Shown here in pieces: positions 1 to 12,778 of a DNA stretch of 64,000 bases. The stretch covers positions 31,935,300-31,999,299 of the forward strand of contig CM028332.1 in the NCBI GenBank assembly GCA_016647705.1. The letters are read 5' to 3'. The DNA comes from Eucommia ulmoides. Lineage: Eukaryota; Streptophyta; Magnoliopsida; Garryales; Eucommiaceae. The first letter of the stretch is position 1, and each line of letters begins with the position of its first letter. Position numbers and translations under genes: made by a program. The notes beneath the pieces were generated by a model that searched no databases, was not told the DNA's origin, and was given only the letters and a program-made list of their open reading frames with translations.

Positions 1-527
1 AAAAAAAGTTATAGGGACTTTACTGAATTTTTAACTTAATACTTCACTTAATTTTTAAGCTAAATTAATTAATTAAATAGTTTTAATTACATTTATCAAA
101 CACACTTAATTAATTAAGTATTTAATCTAATCAGTTTTAAGTGCTTATTTTTTTTATCAAACATGCCCTTATTGTTATAATCTTTTTCAGGGGAGAGGAC
201 AAAAACAACTATTTCACATTATATATAGCAAGAACAAAAGTAAATCGACATACCTAAAAACAAAATTCAATCGACTTGAGTTTCAACCCCTCTGCCACCC
301 TTAAACCTTGGCCGTTGACAAAACTTTGCAACAAAAAAACATGCCACATCAATTTATGAACCCAATGCCCTTGAGCAATGCACACACATTTACACGAACA
401 ATGTTATATTTGAGTTTAAGAATCGGAATAAAACAAAAAAATTAAAAATTCTAAATATACAAATTTGAAATGAACACGTGTAGAAAGAATCATAATTATA
501 AATTTAAAATGTGAAATCATAATTGTA
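1..527. other. AT-rich intergenic DNA
   Basis: No coding region, RNA gene or recognisable element was seen. The stretch is AT-rich with short A and T runs and ends at the target duplication of the Mutator-like element that follows. Confidence 0.6.
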
Positions 528-536
528 AATTTAAAA

Positions 537-1814
537 GGGAAAATGACATTTTTGGTCCCTGACAAATGGCTCGAGTGTCCAATTGGCCCCTAACATTTAA
601 AACTCGACACATTTGCTCTTAACATTTCAAAATCGTTCCAAATTGACCCCTAGGTCAGATTCCGTTAAGTCAAACTAACGGTCAACGTTTCATTAAGGGT
701 ATTTTAGTCTTTCTTTTTAATGAGATTAATTTGAAAAGTCATCTAAACTTAAGGGGTCAAAATATTTTTTTTCCTTTTAATTTTGTTTCTTGTTCTATGT
801 CTTTGTACCGCCGAAACCAAAACCCTAAACCACAATAAAAAAATCATCGAGCAATTAAACCCTAAGCCACAATCGAAATTGAAATCCTAAACCCTAATCG
901 AAATCAAACTCAAAATCAAACTCTAAACCCCAATCAAAATCAAAATCCTATTTTGATTTTGAAATCGGAACCCTATAAGAATACGAAATCGATAATGACG
1001 GCAAGTAGGCAAAGAACACTTCGAAATCGAAAAGGCGAAGAACACGGTTGAAATCGATTTCAAAATCAAAATCGAAATCAAAACCTAGAGTTGAAAAACA
1101 CTTTGAAATCGAAATCGAAATCGAAATAGAGAAGAAGACAAACGTGAATGAACTAGGGTTTCGATTTCGATTTTGAAATCAATTCTGAAACTGGGTTTCG
1201 ATTTCGATTTTGAAATCAAAATTGAAACCCATAGGCGAAGAACACTTCGAAATCACAAATAAAAATAGAGAAGAAGATGAACGTGAACGAACTGGGGTTT
1301 GGATTTCAAAATCAAAATCCAAATTGAAGACGATGACGACGCAGGTGATGGGGAAGAAGACGAAGACAACGTATGTAACGGCGAAAAAAATGAAAACGAT
1401 GGTAAGGGAAAGCACGCATCTTCGGCCGAGGCCGACGGGACCATGGCTACGGAGGTTTCTTTGAGGCTACGGTGGAGTGATGGAGTTTGGGGGCGGTAGA
1501 GTAGAGGGGACGACGATCTAAAAAAAAAAATTAAAGGAAAAAAATATTTTTACTCCTTAAGTTTAACAAAATATGCAAATAGGTCCCATTAAATTAATAA
1601 AAATGAAATGACGTATGTACCCTTAGCCAAATAGTCATGTGCTTGTCATGTGACTGTTTCCATCTAATTTTCTCAAATTTTACTAACGAAACCTGACCTA
1701 GGGGCCAATTTGGAACGATTTTGAAATGTTAAGAGCAAATGTGTCGAGTTTCAAATGTTAGGGGCCAATTAGACACTCAAGCTATTTGTCAGAGACCAAA
1801 AATGTCATTTTTCC
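537..1814. mobile_element. Mutator-like non-autonomous element (MULE-1)
   Basis: Long terminal inverted repeats of about 130 bp are visible: the left end starts GGGAAAATGACATTTTTGG and the right end is its near-exact reverse complement, and the match continues inward past the 'cccctaggtcag' motif. The element is flanked by a perfect 9-bp direct repeat, aatttaaaa, at 528-536 and 1815-1823, which is the duplication length typical of Mutator-like elements. The interior has no transposase. It is made of degenerate GAAATC/AATCAA simple repeats followed by an acidic-looking GA-rich stretch, and the short open frames there look like by-products of the repeat. Orientation cannot be assigned. Confidence 0.88.
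838..1320. repeat. degenerate GAAATC-type simple repeat
   Basis: Inside MULE-1 the sequence is a run of variants of gaaatc, aaatcg and aatcaa on both strands. This low-complexity block explains several spurious open frames here. Confidence 0.7.
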
Positions 1815-1823
1815 AATTTAAAA

Positions 1824-2231
1824 TGTGAATTCAGAAGTAGAGAACTAAAACAAATGCCTCAGGTGGGACCATTTCCATGCATGGGAGATGTGGAATGAGC
1901 ACAAGGTAAATTAGAAGAAAACGAAAAGATAAATTAATTTCACCATCAAAGAAGTGAGAATACTGATTTGGCAATTGAGATAGGTAACCGATGAAATGAG
2001 TGATTTTTTCGCAGAAATTTGAACATACCTGAAATTCCCGAAATTTGTAAGCCCTAATTGTTCCTGCCATAGCTTGAATCAAATGATCAACGAAATGTAA
2101 TAAGAAAAAAGACCACATAAGATCAGGAATCAAATTATCAACGAAATGTAATAAGAAAAAGGACCACATAAGAACGATATCAGGAATCAAATGATCAACG
2201 AAATCATATAACCAGTAAATTTCAACTAAAT
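1824..2231. repeat. spacer with a 51-57-bp tandem repeat
   Basis: Three successive copies of a unit beginning 'gaatcaaatgatcaacgaaa' start at 2076, 2127 and 2184. The middle copy differs by one base at the start and the third is cut short. The rest of the spacer shows nothing recognisable. Confidence 0.65.
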
Positions 2232-2241
2232 GAATCACCTA

Positions 2242-2425
2242 AAAAAAAAACCAGTGCTACAAAACTCCTGCTATGCACGGAGTCCAGAGAAGGGTCAAAC
2301 CACTTAACTCTATTGTACGCAGTCTTATCTTGCTTTTGCAAGAGGCTATTTCCACGACTCGAACCCGTAACTTTTAGGTCACATGGCGACAACTTCGACC
2401 GTTGTGCCAAGACTTCGCTTCAAAC
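2242..2425 (-). mobile_element. Au-type tRNA-derived SINE
   Basis: On the minus strand the order is a tRNA-like head with an A-box-like region (tggcacaacgg), a B box (ggttcgagtcg, complement at about 2354-2364), then the body 'cctcttgcaaaagcaagata', 'gactgcgtacaatagag' and 'cttctctggactccgtgcat', ending in an A/T tract. This order and these motifs are those of the plant Au SINE family. A direct repeat gaatcaccta lies at 2232-2241 and 2426-2435, as expected for target-primed insertion. The element is near full length and makes no protein. Confidence 0.88.
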
Positions 2426-2696
2426 GAATCACCTAATTTACTATTCAAAAAATAAAATTAGACCAGGATGAATTTATACGGATTCAAACTTCACATTTGA
2501 ACTCTTCAAACCTTGGAAAAATTAAAATAAAGCTAAAAGCAGATAAATTATGTAGCAACACCAAACCAGGAATCAACACAAAAGCATATACAATAGAGAA
2601 TTCAAAGAGAGAGATATGAACGTACTGGACAATACAATTGGTTTAGTAGCTGAATGAATTCTCTAACCATATCCAGCCACAGAGGACCACTACCAA

Positions 2697-3142
2697 TAGG
2701 GATGTCAACGGTCCGGGAATGGCTCAGTTTCATGCAAAATCAAAACCAAAACCATTTAAGATATATAAAACCAAAACCGAAACCGCAGGGTTTTTTTAAA
2801 CGATTTTAAAGCCGAACCGTTTAATTTTAACCAAAATCAAAACCGCAAAACCGTTTAAGATTTTTAAATATTATAAAAAATCAAAACCAAAACCGCAACC
2901 GCAAACCGTAATTCACTATCAATGCTAAATATTCTCCAAATCATACACTCTTTAAAATAACTAAAAACCAATAACAAAACCAACTACATAAAAATATTCT
3001 TCAAAATTATAAAGTCTGCGAAACCAGTACATAAAAACAGTCTTCAATATAAACTAAAAACCAACTAAAGTGTCAACTAAAAGGGTTAAATGTATAAATA
3101 AATAAAAATAAGAATGAAATTATAAATACTAAATAAATTAAA

Positions 3143-3186
<44 letters not shown>

Positions 3187-3398
3187 TTATTTTTATTTAT
3201 CGGTTACAAGGTTCGGCTCACGGTTCGATTACGTTGTTCGGTTACGCGATTACTATCTCAAAACCAAAATTAGAATCAAATTCGCTTTGGTTTCTAAATC
3301 TAAAACCAAAACCAAAACCATTTAATCGATTTCAACTCGGACTAATCAGTTCGGTTTCTCTCGGTTACCCGTCGATTCGATTTTTTTTGCCATCCCTA
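2697..3398. mobile_element. non-autonomous hAT element
   Basis: The ends are short inverted repeats, tagggatgtcaa on the left and the complement of tagggatggcaa on the right (11 of 12 identical). An 8-bp duplication, actaccaa (2689-2696) versus actgccaa (3399-3406), fits the hAT superfamily. The interior holds repeated aaaccg/accaaaacc motifs near the ends, in both orientations, and an (AT)n tract in the middle. No transposase is present. Confidence 0.85.
3147..3182. repeat. (AT)n microsatellite
   Basis: An uninterrupted run of AT dinucleotides inside the non-autonomous hAT element. Confidence 0.9.
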
Positions 3399-4202
3399 AC
3401 TGCCAACCAAATTTATCCTCACATGACCCTTACCTATCAGATCTAGTATTGCAGGAAATTACACAATGCATGCAAGGGTCAATAATGGGCCGGGCTGAGC
3501 CTACCCGACCCGAAAATCTTGAAGCTCAACTGGGCCGGGACCCTGGCCCAGCAGGCTTTGACCAGTCAACAGGCATAGTCAGCCCGGGCCGGGCCTAAAA
3601 TAAATAAATCTGAGCCCGTCTAATAGGCCCACACATGTCGGGTCTATGGGCTTCGGGCTTGGGGTTTTTTTTTTTTTTTTTTTTAAATGGTTGATTGAAG
3701 AATAGGAAGATTTGAATACTAAACTTTTCACTAGAAAGACAATGTTAATAACCATTATGTTATGAATAAATATCCAAAGAAAAAAGTTAATTATAATGTT
3801 CAATTGTCAAAATAATTAAGTTTTAAAACATTAGTTAACATTTTTCATAGATATTTATCTTTAATTAAATTTATTTTAAATTTTAAGGTTATATTTTTTA
3901 ACTTTATTAATATAAGATTTAATTTTTTGACTTTATTAAATTTTTTTATAATTTTAAAAACATAGGTGTTTTATTCAAAATTTCAAACTTAACAAAAAGA
4001 AAATAGAAATTAAATAGTGACATTTTTATTAATAGTAAAACAATTACATCATTATATTTAATAGTAAATATTTGTAAGTAAATGCATCACTACAAAATGT
4101 ATACATCCTAATTAGGTTAGCACCAATACATTTGACAATCATTTGCACTACTATCAACGCAAAATATATTACATTAAAATAAATTAAAAATTTTAACGAT
4201 TT

Positions 4203-4928
4203 TCAATCACCACATTCATATGGAGAACTATCTTCCATAAATAATAGTTTTGATAATTTTAAATTCAGTAACTCTTCATTAAGTGCATATATTTTGTCTT
4301 GTTCTTGTTGCCTCTGCTTTGCAAGTTTCCAATCTTTTAGACATATCAAAGCTTCCACAGTATCTAGATTAAAATTGTAACGGGTTACTGATACAGTTCT
4401 ACCACCTGCACTAAAAGTTGCTTCCGATGCAACAGTCGAAACTGGAACCGTTAGTATGCTACGGGCCATGGTGGAAGAATTGAAAATTTTTGTTGTTGAG
4501 ATTTCCACCAAGCCAATATATTAAAATTTTCGTCATCACTATCAATAAGTTGTGCATCAAGGTAGCGTTACAATTCAGTTGAGTTACTGCTAGCAGATAT
4601 GTTAGATTGTGATTTTTTGTATTTCCATATTGCTGGGACTTCCCCTATCATATTATTAGATGATGGAATAGAAGTAAAGCCTAAGGTATGTATAGAAGTT
4701 AGATCAGTATCAACAATTCTTTTATAATGTTCGTATAAATTGAAAAGTGAACTTCTAACAGTAGACAAATACCGCTTGGAAAAATTAGGAATACGTTTAA
4801 AAATTGTTTCTAACCAACCTTCTAAGGCTTCAAATTTATATCTAGGGTCTAAAACTGCAATTTCGTAAATTTCGGGTAATTCTTCTCCCCAATATTTATA
4901 AAAAAAATCTCTCATACTAAGTAAAACA
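4203..4928 (-). pseudogene. hAT transposase, C-terminal half (broken)
   Basis: This is the downstream half of a hAT-family transposase, the DDE-type enzyme that moves the element. Reading on the minus strand, the motif RDFFYKYWGE is followed by AVLDPRYKFEALEGW, then by the C-terminal dimerisation region with LTVPVSTVASEATFSAGGR and TVEALICLKDW near 4300-4450. That order is characteristic of Ac/Tam3-like transposases. A frameshift around 4480-4510 separates the two open segments (4568-4928 and 4203-4511), so no functional product is expected. The stop is at 4203. The upstream half lies 15 kb to the right at 19909-20545. Confidence 0.88.
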
Positions 4929-5039
4929 TCTATATAATAAATCAAGACGGAGATAAAGATAACTGTCGAATCAGAAACAAAACTCTAGACATTTTTAGAC
5001 CATTGGATCAAGCATAACTTAAGAAGTAGGGTTAGCCGC

Positions 5040-5840
5040 CTCAATGTCTCAGCCACACCCTAATACTCTCTCGCTCACCTCATTCTACTTCAGGCATCTG
5101 CCCTCTCTCCATCGCTCATCCCCCATCCCCACACCACCGTCACCTCTACTCCACCCCGTTCCATTGCCCTCATCTCTCTGTCTCCTGCCTCATCATCTAC
5201 GCACCGCCTCTGGCGATTTCTATCACGAGCCTTCGATCTCCATGCAAACACCACCGATCTAACCTTTCCATCAAAACCCTAGCAACATCTCTTATCATCG
5301 ATCCATCGCTGTGCATCACCATTACTGAAGGTGCCGTCATCGTTATTCCATCGCCGCGCATTACCATCGTTGTGCTTCCGTCCCAGGTTCGTCTCTCTCC
5401 CTCTCCCTATCTGATTTTCAATTTCATTGAGGTTTATTATTAATTTGGATTAGTTTGGGTTTTTGATTCAATGTTGAAATCAATTTATGTTCAGTTTGTT
5501 TAGATCTAAGAGCGAATCGGCTACTCCCAAGTCTCAACCCTACGTTGCCGTCGTGTACGGCCAGAGAACTAACCTTACATCGCCGTTGTGTACGATTTTT
5601 TATGCAAGCACCACCATCGACACCATCTAGTCAGTGGTCCCGGTTTTTCTTTACTGCGCCACCACGAATTGTCCACTTCCTAACCCTAGGGTTTCCTTAT
5701 CAGCCAAAAGGGTTTCCTTATTTCATTCCTTTCAGCAGCAAGGTATGTCCTCTATCTCTCAGCATTTTCGTATCTTTTAGCTGCAAGGTTCCCTCTGCCT
5801 CGTTGTCCACTGTTTCCCTTGAGTCTCACCATTGATAGAC
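5040..5840 (+). pseudogene. captured gene-like 5' region, unidentified
   Basis: CT-rich, comparatively GC-rich sequence with the look of a plant 5' UTR and first exons. A donor-like cag/gttcgtctc is followed by a T-rich, intron-like stretch ending ttgtttag near 5505, and a second donor-like aag/gtatgtcc occurs near 5743. Open frames start at 5044 (72 codons) and 5545 (96 codons), but no known protein is recognised in them. It lies on the same strand as the DCP1 piece downstream, so the two could come from one gene. That link is inference. Confidence 0.4.
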
Positions 5841-6281
5841 TTCAAAACTAAAATCTTCCATCTCAAAAAGATGAGATTTTCATTGTTTACTTCTCATATG
5901 TCACATTATTACTCTATGTTTAAAACTCTCCACCACGTTTCCACAATTTAGTTACTTTTATAATGAATTCAAATCACTGTAATTAATCTTCCTTCAGCAA
6001 CAAACTTAAAGGATTATCAATTAAAGTTGGGTGCTTCGGTGTGGATTCTCTGGTTTTAGCTTTATGATGTATTCATTTTTTTTCCTTTAATTTTCAATTC
6101 TTCAAGTAGTTTTTTATCTTCAATTATAGTTCCTACGACTTTGTTTTCTACGCATGTTTCCTATGGGTGTGTTTGCAAATGATTTGGTTTATGTGCCTAG
6201 TGGTTCTAATTCCCGTATTTCTTCTCTCTTCATGATACGATTTGTAAATTTGTTCATCTTGGCAAATAATTTGATTGAAAA

Positions 6282-8515
6282 TGTCACACCCTACCCCAGA
6301 CACCCATTACCCTGAGGCCAGCATGACGTCGACATGACATCACCTACACTCCAAAACAACAAGGAAACGACAAGTGCATACATAAATACACAATCACCAA
6401 ATCATGATCATATATATATATACACTCTCTAATTGGGGACACACCCGTCCCTACAAAATTATAAATACAACAAAGATAAAATAATCATGAACCTCTCATA
6501 GGTTCGCCTGAACCACCACCTCCCAAAATACTCCTTTACTACCGCATCGCCAGACTCTACCTAGTGCCAGTAGGAGGACCGACTCCTAGCTGCTGTACCT
6601 GCGAGTGTACTGTCTTCTTAATAAAAATATTTTAGATGGATCAAGCATAAAACATATAACATCATATATCAAATAAAAATCTCATAATATATAAATATCT
6701 CATACCACAAGGAAAACACATTTTTCCTGTCACCACAGAAATCGACGTCTATATACATATACATATATATATATATATAATCCCCCAACTAAACAGTGAA
6801 AATCAACTAGAATAATTCAACTAACCATAGAGTATAATGACATTAGAACATACCAATCCAATATAAAAGAATATATATAAATGTACTCATCCCGATTACC
6901 ATATACGATAAAACGTCATATACGATAAAACACCATATACGACGAAACACCACATACAACACCACATCACACCACATCACATCACACCACACCACACCAC
7001 ACCTCGACTAGCGATATGATCGTTTTAACCTTACGATCTGGAGCTGCAATGGTACTGTACCACCCGCAGGGTTTTCTCCCAAACGGGACAAATAACCACC
7101 TGCCGAACTAATCCTCCGGACAGGACATAATATCAATAACCACCTGTTGGACGTCTCTGGACAGGACATAATATCAATAACCACCTGTCGGACTACCCCT
7201 CCGGACAGGACATAATATCAATAACCACCTACCGGACTATCCCTCCGGACATGACATAATATCAATAACCACCTGCCGAACTACCCCTCCAGACAGAACA
7301 TAATATCAATAACCACCTGCTGGACTACCCCTCCAGGCAGGACATAAGCTATGGTATCGTCAAATTAATAACATCATCATGAAATTACAAATCAATAACA
7401 TCATCCTCTATCTCCAAACCGATTTAATCCAAATATCATTTTCCCACCTTCTCTAGAAACCAACTAGATTCGACAAATCATTTTTTCACTTTCTTTAAAA
7501 ACCAACGAAATCCACGTTTCCAAAATCACCCAAAACCGCTCGATCCATATAAGTTATAAATTCGTCCAATTTTAAGTAAACACATATTTCCATTATATAT
7601 ATATGAAAATAAATTTACTAGAAGACAGTACACTCACCTGGTGATCTACTCCCAAAAGCCTTTATCGACTATACTCTACCGAGACTCCGGTGCCTGCGAA
7701 CCTAATAGTGATAGGGCCTAAATTAATAATCTATTTAAAATAACCTAATCAGGCAATGTAGGCCCTAAGTTTCACAATTCCCCTATCACCACATTTTATC
7801 ATGAAAACTTATTATTCGGTAAATTCCATTTCATTAATAATTACTGTACGCATTTGTTAATATGGACGGTGACAACATTTATTAGAATTAACGAATCCAA
7901 AATTATAATCCCGTTTTCTAATAATTTAATTTAACGAAAATAGTAATAAATTTAGATTTTACCTGTTCCGAATCGTTCACGGGTCGCGAGATGGATTTTG
8001 AATTTTGTTGGGGTTATTTGTGTAATTTCTTCTTTTCTTCTCCTCTTCTTATTTCTTTTCCCTTTTCTGTTCTATTTTGCTTGTTGGGTTCCCTGCCGCC
8101 GATCAAATCTCGCCGCCCCACCAGCTCTCTCCCTTTTAGGTTGTCGGCGACTAATACACACACACACACACGGCAGCAGATACAACACTCACACATCCAC
8201 ACATATAGCTCGCCAGATCAATGGTGGAACACATCGCCGAAACACACACACACACACAATCGAACGGTAACACACCGCCGGCGACCAATGCTGCCCACAC
8301 CCACTCAACAACCCTCACATGCAAACAATAACCATCAGAGGAACACAAGCCTAAACAGGGTCGACCACACACCCATCTTCAACGATCACATACACCCATA
8401 GGACCGAGGTCCCCCTTCCGGCGATGACACATGCACTCCACAATCACACACACACAGAACACACAATCTCTCGATGAAATAAACAGAGAACACACATACC
8501 ATCAACGGAACACAC

Positions 8516-8559
<44 letters not shown>

Positions 8560-9261
8560 TCACAAACAAAACAGAGCTTACCCATATACACCAGTGAACA
8601 AAATGCCACCGCAAAAAAAAATCAAACAACACACACAAGCACACGCATACATTAACGACGTCCCACTGTCGGTAACCATATAACCGACCATCAACGACAA
8701 ACAAAACGCACACACACCCACAATTTCCCACAGTCGCCGGCCAATCAAAACACCACACACGAACTCCAATTCTCTCTCTCTCTCTCTAGATTTCTGAATT
8801 TCTTCTACTTAAGCTTCTCGATCCTTCTTGCGTGAGTGAGTCCTATATATACATGCAAGTAGTGGATGAAGCTTTGATCCACAATTGCCATATCGTCCAC
8901 TTTCCCAATCCTCTACCCGTCGGTTGATCTCGCGGCAACAGACCCATATATTCATATTTATATATTATATAATAATCTTTTGATTTAATTACTCTTTTCT
9001 CCCCCTAATTTCCATAACTCTCCTTTTTAGTTCAATTCACCACTTATGGGTTTCTAAAATGGTAATTTCACCCTTAAAAGTTTTAATTAAAAGTTAAATG
9101 TCAATTTACCTCCCAAAGTTTGGATTTAATGTTTCTAAATTTGCGAATTGACCCCTAAATTTTTAAATTTTAATTTTAATTGATCCAATTTCACCCCGAA
9201 TTTTCCCAATTACTCTAAAATGCAACTAAAATTACGTACGTGCAACGATTGAGGTCTTACA
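6282..9261 (-). repeat. 3' LTR of gypsy copy 1
   Basis: About 2.98 kb, beginning tgtcacaccc and ending aggtcttaca on the plus strand (TG...CA). It contains a 56-57-bp minisatellite (7085-7345), the region 'gtactgtcttcttaataaaa', AC-rich microsatellites (8150-8560) and a CT tract near 8770. The many short frames at 7990-8770 come from the AC/GT repeats and are not genes. Confidence 0.88.
7085..7345. repeat. 56-57-bp minisatellite within the LTR
   Basis: About five tandem copies of a unit containing 'aataaccacctg', 'ggac' and 'aggacataatatca'. The second copy is shorter. The right LTR of the same element has fewer copies (about 13315-13440), and degenerate tandem relatives in reverse orientation occur in the solo LTR near 15570-15800. 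Confidence 0.85.
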
Positions 9262-9305
9262 ACTCTTCCCTCCTAAAAGAAATTTCATCCCAAAATTTTA
9301 ATACC

Positions 9306-9737
9306 TTAGTTGAATAAATGCGAGTATCTGTTCCTCATTTCGTCTTCTTGCTCTCTTGTCGCATCTTCCACTGCATGATTGCGCCATAACACCTTGACTA
9401 ATGGAATCCATTTTATCCACAACACCTGGTCCTTACGGCTTAGGATTTGGATTGGCTTCTCAACGTATGACAAGTCTGCTTCCAATTCGATCGGCTGCGA
9501 AGTCAACACATGCAAAGAATCCGACACATATTTCCTAAACATCGACACATGGAAAACATCATGTAATCTGGACAATTCTGGCTGTAAACAAAACTGATAG
9601 GTTGTCGTGCCACCCCAATCTAAAATTTTATATGGTCCGATATACCTTGAACTTAATTTTTCTTTCTTCCTGAACCTCATTATTCCTTCCCACGGAGAAA
9701 TACGCAAAAACACATGATTTCCTACTTCGAACTCCAA
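9306..9737 (-). pseudogene. gypsy integrase C-terminal domain
   Basis: A 143-codon segment with the typical C-terminal integrase sequence of plant gypsy elements: VGNHVFLRISPWEG, then SSRYIGPYKILDW, then LSRLHDVFHVSMFRKYV. A short tail after LWRNHAVEDATREQEDEMR ends with a stop. This domain binds DNA and helps choose the integration site. It follows the integrase core on the minus strand but is separated from it by frame breaks, so no complete polyprotein can be made. The identification of the domain is firm; the subfamily is not assigned. Confidence 0.88.
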
Positions 9738-9873
9738 CTCCTGCCGATGCTTATTTGCATAACTCTTTTGTTGACTTTGAGCGATTTTTAAATTTTTCCC
9801 GAATCACCTTCACTTTGTCTGCTGTTATTTGGGTTATGTCCAACATCAACAATTTTCGTTCTCCTACCTCAGT

Positions 9874-10104
9874 TCAGTCTTGTTGGACTGAAGTCCTGCA
9901 TCTCCTAACATACAACACTTCATACGGTGCCATCTCGATTGCTGAGTGGAAGCTATTGTTATAAGAAAATTCTATCAACGTCAAGTGATCATCCCCGCTA
10001 TCAAGAAATTTTAGAACACAACCCCTCAACATATCCTCCACTGTCTGAATCGTTCGCTTTGATTGACCATCAGTCTGCAGATAAAAAATTGTACTAAATT
10101 TCAA
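9874..10104 (-). pseudogene. gypsy integrase core fragment
   Basis: Contains QTDGQSKRTIQTVEDMLR and FSYNNSFHSAIEMAPYEVLY, the downstream part of the retroviral-type integrase core (the region with the catalytic glutamate helix in intact copies). In intact relatives the second position of this helix motif usually reads SERTIQ; here it is SKRTIQ, a likely loss of the catalytic acid. Flanking frames are broken. It lies directly upstream, in transcription order, of the C-terminal domain at 9306-9737. Confidence 0.85.
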
Positions 10105-10496
10105 CTTGGTACCTAGAGTAGTACTCAGCTAGAACTTCGAAGTAAATCTAGAATCTCTATCTGGTACTATGAAATTCAGTGCACCATGTAGTATAACAAT
10201 CTCGTCAATATACAATTGAGCATACCTAACCTGAGAGTACGTTATCTTTACGGCCAGAAAAATGAGCTGATTTAGTAAGTCTATCAATGATCATCCCAAT
10301 GGAATTATGCCTTTTTTGAGTATGGGGAAATCCCAAAACAAAATCCGTTGTGATATGCTTTCACTTCCACTTTGGAATAGGTAGAAGTTGCAACAATCCA
10401 CTTAGACGTTGATGTTTAATCTTCACTTGCTAACCAATAAGACACCTAACGACAAACTCTGCGATTTCCCGCTTCATTCTGATCCACCAATAATGT

Positions 10497-10697
10497 TCAC
10501 GCAAATCTCGATACATTTGGGGTACCGCCTGAATGAATCGCATACGCTGAACTATGCACTTCTTCGAAGATATCCTTCTTCAAACTCGAGTCGTCAGGCA
10601 CACACAGCCTATTCCCCATCATCAAAGCTTCATCACTATCCCTAACATGATAGTCAGCTTTGCGACTATTTATCACTTCATCCCGAATCATCTCCAA
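10497..10697 (-). pseudogene. gypsy integrase N-terminal zinc-binding region
   Basis: Contains RLCVPDDSSLKKDIFEEVHS followed by SAYAIHSGGT, the sequence that precedes and begins the HHCC zinc-binding domain of plant gypsy integrases. Only the first part of the domain is open; stops and frameshifts follow between here and the integrase core at 9874-10104. Confidence 0.82.
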
Positions 10698-10948
10698 TTG
10701 AACGTCTGACTTTTGCGCTTAAATAATACGGTCAATCAATGTTGGCCTCAAAGTCAAAGTCGCAAGCAATGTTGCCGTCTGACCAACTGCTAACTAAACT
10801 CGCAACGATCTCAACTCAGCATACAGATTAGTATGAATGACTCGAATGTGTGCGATCGAACTCGCCGATTTTCGACTCAACGCATCCACCACAACATTAG
10901 CCTTCCCTGGATATAAGTGGATGGTGCAATCGTAATCTTTAATCAACT

Positions 10949-11161
10949 CTATCCAATGCCTTTGCCTCCAATTTTTAATTCCTTCTGAGTAAACAAGTAT
11001 TTTAAACTCTGGTGGTCGGTGTATATTTCACACGTCTTGCCATACAGGTAGTGCCTCCAAATATTCAAGGCAAACACAAATGCCACCAACTCTAATTCAT
11101 GCATCGGGTAATGACGATCACCTTTATCAATCTTCTCAATTTTAGATTTCTTGCGGGTCAA
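10949..11161 (-). pseudogene. gypsy RNase H fragment
   Basis: Contains [20 protein letters not shown] followed by [20 protein letters not shown] and FTQKEL. This is the conserved RNase H segment that follows reverse transcriptase in Ty3/gypsy polyproteins; TDHQSLKY carries one of the catalytic acids. Open for 70 codons only. Confidence 0.9.
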
Positions 11162-11800
11162 TCAGGTCATCGAGACAGCTACAACAGAGAATCCCTACAC
11201 CAACTAACAATAATAACCCGCCAATTTCCAAAAAGTTTTAAACTTAGGTCACGCTTTTCGGCCTTTCCCATTGAACCACAGCTTCAACTTCTTTTGAATT
11301 CACTTAAACACTATCTCTAAAGATCACATATCTCAAAATTATAACTCAATCCAACCAAAACTCACATTTATTGGATTTTGCATACAATTGTTTCTCTTAC
11401 AATGTCTACAACATAGTCTAGAGATGCTCTGCATGCTCTTCTCTACTCTCGACCGAATCGCCATTTTCTCCACGTCACTATCTATGACCCCCAACTGGTG
11501 CTATACTAATCGAAAATCTATTTAGAAAAACACCCTAGTCTTCCGCAGCTAATCGAATAAATCATCAATTCTACATGATGGTTATAATAATTTTACCCAA
11601 ACAGCCTCCTTATTTCCATTGTCGGTTACCAACACTCATCTCAACGTGCCTCCCTTTTTGTTTTGAATAACACTGGATTTTTATAGAGAGAAACACCAGG
11701 TCTACTATAATCGCGTGTTAACAGATCTTCGAATTTGTCAACTCGATATGCACCCTATGATAGGGTGGAATTTATATAAAAACAAGTCCTAGAAGTAACT
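11162..11800 (-). pseudogene. reverse transcriptase remnant
   Basis: No long open frame. Its position between the RNase H and protease-linker pieces marks it as the reverse-transcriptase region of the same element. It is heavily decayed, and the match to its counterpart in gypsy copy 2 (about 52690-53170) is clear at the nucleotide level. Confidence 0.6.
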
Positions 11801-12108
11801 CAATAGTGTTTACTGGCAACCCTGACAATTCTGTCGGAACATACATTGGGACAATCCCTCATTACGGAAGTATCCGCCATCTGAACATTGTTTTGACTGG
11901 TGCCGGTCACCTGCGTAAGGTATCCCTGATTTCCTTTCTTTAACAACTTCTGACCTCCTGGACCAAAAATCAAATTGACTGGGGTAATGATTACATTTCC
12001 CAAAATACAAACTTTACCTCTTCTAAGATTCGGAAGGTAACTTATCGTTGAAACAATCCACCGACAACTCACACAACACGAACTATAGTTATACATACTT
12101 ACTATCAT
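11800..12108 (-). pseudogene. protease-to-reverse-transcriptase linker of gypsy pol
   Basis: The 102-codon frame reads LIFGPGGQKLLKKGNQGYL and later VMRDCPNVCSDRIV. This is a degraded form of the plant gypsy linker (AQKLLRKGCQGYL followed by a DFPDVFPE-like motif) between the aspartic protease and reverse transcriptase. The same segment occurs at 53171-53527 in copy 2 with similar substitutions, so the two copies share an already altered ancestor. Upstream protease sequence is poorly preserved. Confidence 0.75.
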
Positions 12109-12778
12109 TACAGACTCACAATTTCTTGGCTATCTTCTACATATCATTCATTAGTAAGTTTGTTACATTTACTAGTTCCACATACTTATTTCTGCCTGCC
12201 CGTCAAGCTAAAACGTGCTACCAAATTAAATCTTTTCTAACATCGCCACAGTTTTCTCACATCCCTAATTCCAACTAATACGAATTCTCCTTTCAATACC
12301 ATTACAAGATTCCCTTAGTTTAGATATCGTTTAAGAATTCAACTTAAGGTGTGTTCTGCTACACTATCTATTATTTTAACAACTAATTATTAGGTGCTAC
12401 TAATAGGGGATCCCAACGTCAAGTAATACCCATATAATTGTTTATCGGTTATAGTCTCACTTTCCCAACTACGATTACCCCCACAATCGTGATCCACCCA
12501 TTACCACTACCAACAACACAACACAACACCCCCCCCCCCCGAACCACCAACTGGAAATATCACCATTTCGTCACACCCACTGATTGCCCACAAAACAACC
12601 AACTATACGTGATGCTAATGCACTAACTAATGTAATGAAATAACTATCACTCACGTGTCGAACTCACCCATCGACACCCTATCTCATGTCCCCTATGACT
12701 AGATGACTGGAACGTCTTCTTGTCTCATGGTCCTCTACTGACTCAACAACTTCCATGTCTACAGAACCTATAACCTAG
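12109..12778. other. gag/protease region not recognisable
   Basis: Between the pol linker and the primer-binding site only about 670 bp remain, too little for gag and protease. No zinc knuckle or gag motif was seen. A run of twelve or more C residues lies at about 12527-12540. It aligns by eye with 53528-54210 of copy 2, which is equally short. Confidence 0.6.

Noticed and set aside
2340-2424. Possible tRNA gene on the minus strand
   Set aside because: The B box is good, but no cloverleaf closes, and the sequence continues into the Au SINE body with flanking duplications.
7990-8770. Several frames of 60-140 codons on both strands rich in His/Thr or Cys/Val
   Set aside because: They come from (AC)n/(GT)n and CT repeats in the gypsy LTR; the same frames recur at 16892-17717 and in reverse at 14080-14795 at homologous LTR positions.
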